Source: an uncultured Ruminococcus sp.
GTDB lineage: Bacteria; Bacillota; Clostridia; Oscillospirales; Acutalibacteraceae
Assembly (NCBI GenBank): GCA_902773065.1
Contig: CACYDD010000079.1
Coordinates: 1 to 11,121 of the forward strand
Direction of reading: 5' to 3'
Length of the DNA: 11,121 nucleotides
The position numbers and the translations under genes are program-made. Below the pieces are notes generated by a model that was given only the letters and a program-made list of their open reading frames with translations, searched no databases and was not told the origin of the DNA. Shown one piece after another: positions 7,042-11,121 of this stretch. Numbering within the stretch: position 1 is the stretch's first letter; every line of letters begins with the position of its first letter.

Positions 7042-7641
7042 TTATGCATTATAAAGATTCATTGCTTTGTCGATTTGATTGTCAAGCATAAGTTCAACAG
7101 CCTGTACGGCTTTATCGGCGGTTTCTTCAAGTACTTTCAGTTCACTTTCGGTAAACCTTGACAGCACCCAGTCGGCAAGATCCCATTTTTCGGGCTTATG
7201 TCCTACACCGATTTTTATTCTCGGGAATCGGTCACTGCCGGAAAGATAGATAATGTTCTTGATGCCGTTGTGACCTCCGTCACTGCCCTTGCGGCGGATA
7301 CGCATTTTGCCTACATCAAGGGAAATATCGTCAAACAAAACGATAACATTCTCGGGCGGTATCTTATAGAAATTCATCGCTTCTGTTACCGCAAGTCCCG
7401 AATTGTTCATGTAGGTTGACGGCTTCATCAGAAGCACTTTTTTGTCACCTATGGTACAGGTCGTGACAAGAGATTTGTATTTAATTCTGTCAATTTTGAC
7501 ACCCAGCTTCTGCGCCAGTCTGTCAACGGCAATAAATCCTGCATTATGCCGTGTGTTTTCGTATTTTGTGCCGCTGTTGCCAAGCCCGACGACAATATTT
7601 TCCACAGTGCCTGCAAGCGGCTCTTTTTTCTTAAAAAACAT
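7042..7641 (-). CDS. pth: Peptidyl-tRNA hydrolase
   Basis: Pth frees tRNA from peptidyl-tRNA that drops off ribosomes, an essential cytoplasmic recycling step. The 199-residue product shows the full active site: Asn22 (GLGNSGTKYENTRHNAGF), catalytic His32, Asn79 in TYMNNSG, Asp104 in LFDDISLDVG, and Asn125 in GGHNGIKNI. These correspond to Asn10, His20, Asn68, Asp93 and Asn114 in E. coli. A short lysine-rich extension (FFKKKEPLAGTVE) precedes the usual N-terminus. Start choice: a GTG at 7647 is possible, but GAGG lies 7 bases before the ATG at 7641 and almost touches the GTG, so 7641 is preferred. It leads the cluster pth, chorismate-mutase-like gene, small gene, mfd; pth beside mfd is a common Firmicutes arrangement. 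Confidence 0.97.
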   Translation of the reverse strand: MFFKKKEPLAGTVENIVVGLGNSGTKYENTRHNAGFIAVDRLAQKLGVKIDRIKYKSLVTTCTIGDKKVLLMKPSTYMNNSGLAVTEAMNFYKIPPENVIVLFDDISLDVGKMRIRRKGSDGGHNGIKNIIYLSGSDRFPRIKIGVGHKPEKWDLADWVLSRFTESELKVLEETADKAVQAVELMLDNQIDKAMNLYNA

Positions 7642-7667
7642 AATCACACCTCATCATTCCATCAGCA

Positions 7668-7697
7668 ATAAGCCGAGGAAACTGTACCTCGGCTTAT
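7668..7697 (-). terminator. Perfect 11-bp hairpin between the glycosyltransferase gene and pth
   Basis: ATAAGCCGAGG (7668-7678) pairs perfectly with CCTCGGCTTAT (7687-7697) around an 8-base loop. It lies 10 bases beyond the glycosyltransferase stop. On the minus strand only TTATTG follows, a weak T-tract; on the plus strand GTTTGTTACTTTATTT follows. It probably ends or attenuates the glycosyltransferase transcript, perhaps with read-through into pth. Confidence 0.6.
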
Positions 7698-7707
7698 GTT
7701 TGTTACT

Positions 7708-9429
7708 TTATTTGATAAAAACCTTCTCATATACGATTACTGAACTGATACCGTATAATACCGTTACGACAAGCAATATATTGCTCAGAATATAACAAGA
7801 GATTTTCAGCTTTTCCTTTTGGCAGTTTTCAAGGTCACGAACGGCACTGCCGGCAAAAAACGCTCCGATCACGATCAGCGGAACAGCATATCTGATATTT
7901 TCCGTGCAGACATGAGGGAACTGTATACAGAAAGCATAGTAGGAGATAAATATTACGGCATACAGTATTCCGACAAAGATCTTATGCACGCCGCTGAGTC
8001 TTTTGCTGTAGCAAAAACTGTAGATCATGGAAATAAATCCCACAACGCCAAGAATCACTGCCGACCAGAACAGCACATTATTTACGCCTGCAATTTCAGG
8101 ATAGAACCTGACAGTAAACAGCTCATCAAACATAGAAGTCTTGAAAAGTGCCACCAGCGGATTATATTCGTTGTATGCACCGTCATACATGGTGAACTGA
8201 TCTCCCACATCCGCAAACTGCGACGGACTGAAATCAAAGATCCGTTCCATAACGGAAATATTGCCTACATACTGTGAAGAAGTATCCGGTAATCTCATGA
8301 CATAGGTGATCGGTACACCGTGAGTAATGTAATTGCGGATGCCCCACCATAATCCCAGCGGTGCACATATTCCCAGAAAAGCTGCATACTGACCGAGCCA
8401 GCGTTTCCATTCTTTGATAATCTTAAAAAACACGTAAATAAAGATAAACGCAACCGCAGGTGCAACCATCCATACAGAAAGCTTTGTCATCATACCGCAG
8501 CCGATACAAACTGCAATGCAAATGATACGTTTCATGCTTTTGCTTTGATACCAATAAAGTGTATTCAATACTGCTCCAAGCAGAAAGGTCACAGAAAGAA
8601 TATCATTGTTGATACTGCCGCCTAAAATATAGAATGTCGGGCAAAATGCCACAACCGCAAAAGCTGCTGCAAGACCCTTTCCGTCAAGTCCGAGTGCACG
8701 GAAAATCTTATAGGAAAGGATCATGCACAGACAGGAATAAAACATCGTAAGTAGCTGTATATTTTCCCAGATATTTTCAGTGCTGATACCGATCAGCCGC
8801 TGCAGTCGTACCCATACGGCTGCCAGAATGTGGTGAAGCGGCGGATGATAATACTGATAGACTTCTCTGACATCAATATCGGGCAGGCTGCCGTTATATA
8901 CCAGATAGCCGATATAACCTAAATGACCATTCATTTTTTCAAGGCTTCCCACATCATGCTGCTTTGTTTTAATGCTGATCGACACAATATAAGCAAGCCT
9001 TAAAAGAAATCCCAGAATAAACATCAGAAGGATCAGCCTTCTTGTTGTCAGTTTTTTGATACAAATCAGATACACAGCCGCAGCAACCGCGAGAACCACG
9101 CCTGTATTCAGTATCAGCATCTGCGGCTTGCTGCTGACTGTCAGCATAAAGCCAAAAATCAGCGAAAAAACAACCGCTATTCCGCTTAGGTAAATCATTA
9201 CGGTTTTTTTGCTTTTTTCAGTAGACTGATACGAAACAGCCGCCGCTCCGATCACGCCGCAAAAACACAATACCGCTGACGGTATAAATGCGGACGCAGC
9301 TGATATCTCAACAGTGGAAACACTGACACAGAAAAAACAGGCAAGTGCTGTCAATATGATCGGATGCCCTGAAAGTATCTGTACGATTTCCAGTATCATC
9401 GGTTTTTGATTTTTATTCAGACTGTTCAT
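7708..9429 (-). CDS. Polytopic membrane glycosyltransferase, GT-C / GT39-like
   Basis: A 573-residue integral membrane protein with about 13-15 hydrophobic helices, in the style of GT-C enzymes that move a sugar from a polyprenyl-phosphate carrier to an acceptor outside the cell. After the fifth hydrophobic segment the first outer loop holds HDVGS (Asp159), the place of the usual catalytic acidic residue. YYHPPLHHIL (193-202) and GGSINNDIL (270-278) follow, as in GT39-like proteins. The hydrophilic stretch around 380-450 (RLPDTSSQYVG onward) is probably a further outer loop. An in-frame GTG exists at 9474, but GGAG lies 7 bases before the ATG at 9429, which is chosen. It follows the flavoenzyme gene by 58 bases and was probably co-transcribed with it. 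Donor and acceptor cannot be told from sequence; several Pmt-like and uncharacterised families share this plan. Confidence 0.78.
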   Translation of the reverse strand: MNSLNKNQKPMILEIVQILSGHPIILTALACFFCVSVSTVEISAASAFIPSAVLCFCGVIGAAAVSYQSTEKSKKTVMIYLSGIAVVFSLIFGFMLTVSSKPQMLILNTGVVLAVAAAVYLICIKKLTTRRLILLMFILGFLLRLAYIVSISIKTKQHDVGSLEKMNGHLGYIGYLVYNGSLPDIDVREVYQYYHPPLHHILAAVWVRLQRLIGISTENIWENIQLLTMFYSCLCMILSYKIFRALGLDGKGLAAAFAVVAFCPTFYILGGSINNDILSVTFLLGAVLNTLYWYQSKSMKRIICIAVCIGCGMMTKLSVWMVAPAVAFIFIYVFFKIIKEWKRWLGQYAAFLGICAPLGLWWGIRNYITHGVPITYVMRLPDTSSQYVGNISVMERIFDFSPSQFADVGDQFTMYDGAYNEYNPLVALFKTSMFDELFTVRFYPEIAGVNNVLFWSAVILGVVGFISMIYSFCYSKRLSGVHKIFVGILYAVIFISYYAFCIQFPHVCTENIRYAVPLIVIGAFFAGSAVRDLENCQKEKLKISCYILSNILLVVTVLYGISSVIVYEKVFIK

Positions 9430-9450
9430 TCCGTTTCTCCAATTCAATAT

Positions 9451-9478
9451 GTCAGTGGTCAGAAATCTAACCACTAAC
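9451..9478 (-). other. 12-bp RNA hairpin with G-U pairs between the two envelope genes
   Basis: In the minus-strand transcript GUUAGUGGUUAG (9478 to 9467) pairs along its whole length with CUGACCACUGAC (9462 to 9451) around the tetraloop AUUU, using two G-U wobbles. The opposite strand would have two A-C mismatches at those places, so the structure favours the sense RNA. It starts 9 bases after the flavoenzyme stop codon and ends about 10 bases before the ribosome binding site of the glycosyltransferase. No T-tract follows, so it is not a standard terminator. Confidence 0.55.
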
Positions 9479-9494
9479 CACTAATCACTAGTTA
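9467..9494. repeat. Heptanucleotide tandem repeat spanning a stop codon
   Basis: On the plus strand the units are CTAACCA, CTAACCA, CTAATCA, CTAGTTA (four 7-base units, the last degenerate). On the minus strand this reads as copies of TGRTTAG, and the TAG stop of the flavoenzyme (9488-9490) is part of the array. A related 7-base periodicity (GTCAGTG GTCAG) continues at 9451-9462 and forms the other arm of the hairpin there. Confidence 0.75.
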
Positions 9495-11050
9495 CTTTTC
9501 TGCTCATGATATTCTTTTTCTGTATTCACATTCCAGATATCATTCTTATCAGTCTTTCCAGCTTTGATTGCTTGTGCCGCTTTAATAGCGGTGAGCATGG
9601 AATGATCCATATTATTGTAGCGGTGCTGACCATTTCTACCCACACAGTAAAGATTTTCATAACTGTCAAGGCACTTGATCAGTTCATCGATCTGTGCATA
9701 CGTATCAAAATAAGCAGGATATGCTTTTTTCACTTTTTCCCTGTGGCTGTCAAGAATATCCGCTGATGAGATGATACCCATTGATTCCAGTTCCTTTACT
9801 GCAAGAGAAATACATTCCTCATCTGTCATGTTCCAGAAATCATCACCCTCGGCACAGAAAAATTCCAGACCGATCCATACCGTATTTTCGGGGTTTTTGA
9901 CCATATATGGCGACCAGTTGTTGAAAATCTGTATTCTTCCGACTTTTACGCCCGGCTCCTGTACATAGATCCAGCAATCGGGTACGATATTGCCAAGTGT
10001 TTTCATGTTTGTTTTGTTTTCCAGATTCATCTTATTGACAAGAAGTCCGACAGTAACAAAATCACGGTATGGAAGTCCTTTGGCAATTTCTATTATTTCA
10101 TTGTCAGGCTTATCTCCTGTCATTCCGCACACTAAATCTTTAACAGGCATAGAGGAAATAAAGATATCCCCTTCTATTGTTGTTTCTCCGTCAGGTGTAT
10201 CACATATAACAGAAGTGATCTTTCCGTCTTTGCAGACAATATTCTTTACATTGTAGCCTTTCAGGATCTTTGCACCTTTTTCTTCTGCGGCGTTTGCGGC
10301 CGTTTCCCAGAGCTGACCCGGACCGTATTTCGGATACCAGAACTGCTCGATCAGTGAAGTCTCCACTTCTTTGTTTTTCTTTTTGCCGCCAAACGCTTTG
10401 GAGAACATATCCTTCAGAACGGCTCTGATGGACAGACCCTTGACCCTCTGTGAACCCCAGTCGGCGGAAATATCCCTCGGATGCCTGCCCCAGAGTTTTT
10501 CGGTATAGCCTTCAAAGAACATACTGTAAAGCTTTTTACCGAAACGGTTGATATAAAAGTTTTCCAGTGATGTTTCTTCTTTTTTGAACATAGCCGATTT
10601 CAGATAGCTGAAACCTGCCGCCATGGTCGTACCGAAGCCCATATTTTTAATGGTAGCTGCCGACATACTGACAGGGTAGTCAAAGAATTTCTTATTGTAA
10701 TAAATTCTGGAAACTCTTGTACGCACCAACATGACATTATCTTCTTTTTCGGGGTCGGGACCGCCCTTTTCAAGCGGTTTTTCCCTGCCGAGTTTTTTAT
10801 CGTCAAAGGAGGGTGCACCCTGTATCGGCATGAGGTCGCTCCACCATTTCATCACCTCATCACTTTTCGAGAAAAATCTGTGACCGCCGATATCCATACG
10901 GTTGCCGTTATATCTTACTGTCTGAGAGATTCCTCCGATCACCTGAGAACCTTCAAGCATGACCACTTCATAATCTCCGCTGTTTTTCAGCAGTTCATTT
11001 GCTGCTGTGAGTCCTGCCGGACCTGCACCTATGATAACGATTTTCTTCAT
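9488..11050 (-). CDS. FAD-dependent amine-oxidase-fold enzyme, UDP-galactopyranose-mutase-like
   Basis: A 520-residue cytoplasmic flavoprotein. The N-terminus is a Rossmann FAD site: GAGPAG at 8-13, acidic Glu33 at the end of the second strand, and GG at 39-40, followed by DIGGHRFF (53-60). The C-terminal FAD contact is GRNGQHRYNNMDHS (471-484). The middle has FEGYTEKLWGRHPRDISADW, as in proteins annotated either protoporphyrinogen-oxidase-like or UDP-galactopyranose-mutase-like. E. coli Glf is about 367 residues, so this is a longer, separate branch and the symbol glf is not assigned. Haem synthesis is unlikely given the neighbour, a membrane glycosyltransferase; making a furanose or other modified nucleotide- or lipid-linked sugar is the better guess. 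The start at 11050 gives the standard MKKIVIIGAGPAG, although only AAAGG at 11 bases precedes it. The stop lies in a heptamer repeat. Confidence 0.82.
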   Translation of the reverse strand: MKKIVIIGAGPAGLTAANELLKNSGDYEVVMLEGSQVIGGISQTVRYNGNRMDIGGHRFFSKSDEVMKWWSDLMPIQGAPSFDDKKLGREKPLEKGGPDPEKEDNVMLVRTRVSRIYYNKKFFDYPVSMSAATIKNMGFGTTMAAGFSYLKSAMFKKEETSLENFYINRFGKKLYSMFFEGYTEKLWGRHPRDISADWGSQRVKGLSIRAVLKDMFSKAFGGKKKNKEVETSLIEQFWYPKYGPGQLWETAANAAEEKGAKILKGYNVKNIVCKDGKITSVICDTPDGETTIEGDIFISSMPVKDLVCGMTGDKPDNEIIEIAKGLPYRDFVTVGLLVNKMNLENKTNMKTLGNIVPDCWIYVQEPGVKVGRIQIFNNWSPYMVKNPENTVWIGLEFFCAEGDDFWNMTDEECISLAVKELESMGIISSADILDSHREKVKKAYPAYFDTYAQIDELIKCLDSYENLYCVGRNGQHRYNNMDHSMLTAIKAAQAIKAGKTDKNDIWNVNTEKEYHEQKSN

Positions 11051-11079
11051 AATGATATTCGCCTTTCCATAAGATCAAA

Positions 11080-11121
11080 ACCGGCGAGCCGCCGGTCCCG
11101 ATTCACGTAGCCGTTCGCTAC
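11080..11121. repeat. Tandem GC-rich hairpins at the window edge
   Basis: ACCGGCG-AGC-CGCCGGT (11080-11096) is a perfect 7-bp hairpin, and GTAGC-CGTTC-GCTAC (11107-11121) is a 5-bp hairpin ending exactly at the window edge. Read on the minus strand, the larger hairpin is followed by TTTTGATC, so it could end a transcript arriving from beyond the window or act in the leader of the flavoenzyme gene. Two close GC-rich palindromes suggest part of an interspersed repeat. Confidence 0.5.

Noticed and set aside
7819..8277. 152-codon plus-strand frame inside the glycosyltransferase gene
   Set aside because: It is antisense to a clear membrane protein, with no ribosome binding site or motif.
9430..9474. 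15-residue longer glycosyltransferase start (GTG at 9474)
   Set aside because: It would run through the hairpin and heptamer repeat, and the ATG at 9429 has a good GGAG site.
9451..9494. CRISPR-like array
   Set aside because: The units are 7 bases with no spacers, so this is a simple tandem repeat.

Overview
The window looks like chromosomal DNA from a low-to-mid GC Gram-positive anaerobe of the class Clostridia, most likely a Ruminococcus-like member of the Oscillospiraceae. This rests on the protein style (Mfd, Pth, an ECF sigma factor with a membrane partner), good Shine-Dalgarno sites, and a compact multi-hairpin repeat of a kind I associate with those genomes. It is an inference; no rRNA or other phylogenetic marker is present.

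Layout. (1) Positions 97-2194, plus strand: a two-gene signalling operon. An ECF sigma factor overlaps by ATGA with a one-pass membrane protein that has a large outer domain and is probably its anti-sigma factor. An ECF-like promoter precedes the pair and a strong intrinsic terminator follows it. (2) Positions 2195-2783: an AT-rich gap holding a long imperfect inverted repeat and, at its right edge, the decayed start of a second, different ECF sigma factor. Its start codon and ribosome binding site are intact, but it has an early stop and is cut off exactly where mfd begins. (3) Positions 2784-7641, minus strand: pth, a chorismate-mutase-fold gene resembling isochorismate pyruvate lyase, a small unknown gene, and mfd (transcription-coupled repair). 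A hairpin-rich repeat element sits in the mfd leader. (4) Positions 7708-11050, minus strand: a polytopic GT-C type glycosyltransferase and, upstream of it, a FAD-dependent UDP-galactopyranose-mutase-like enzyme, probably a cell-surface glycan pair. A short gap between them holds a heptanucleotide tandem repeat and an RNA hairpin. (5) The right edge holds two GC-rich hairpins of a possible second repeat element, cut by the window end.

How the genes work together. The sigma/anti-sigma pair should couple an extracellular signal to transcription, including its own. The pth-mfd cluster is housekeeping (ribosome rescue product recycling and DNA repair), with a small metabolic enzyme inserted. The flavoenzyme and the membrane glycosyltransferase probably make and transfer an unusual sugar. 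I see no phage, CRISPR, insertion sequence or tRNA. The least ordinary content is in the intergenic DNA: the sigma-factor remnant, the repeat in the mfd leader, and the heptamer repeat that carries a gene's stop codon and folds with G-U pairs only in the sense transcript.
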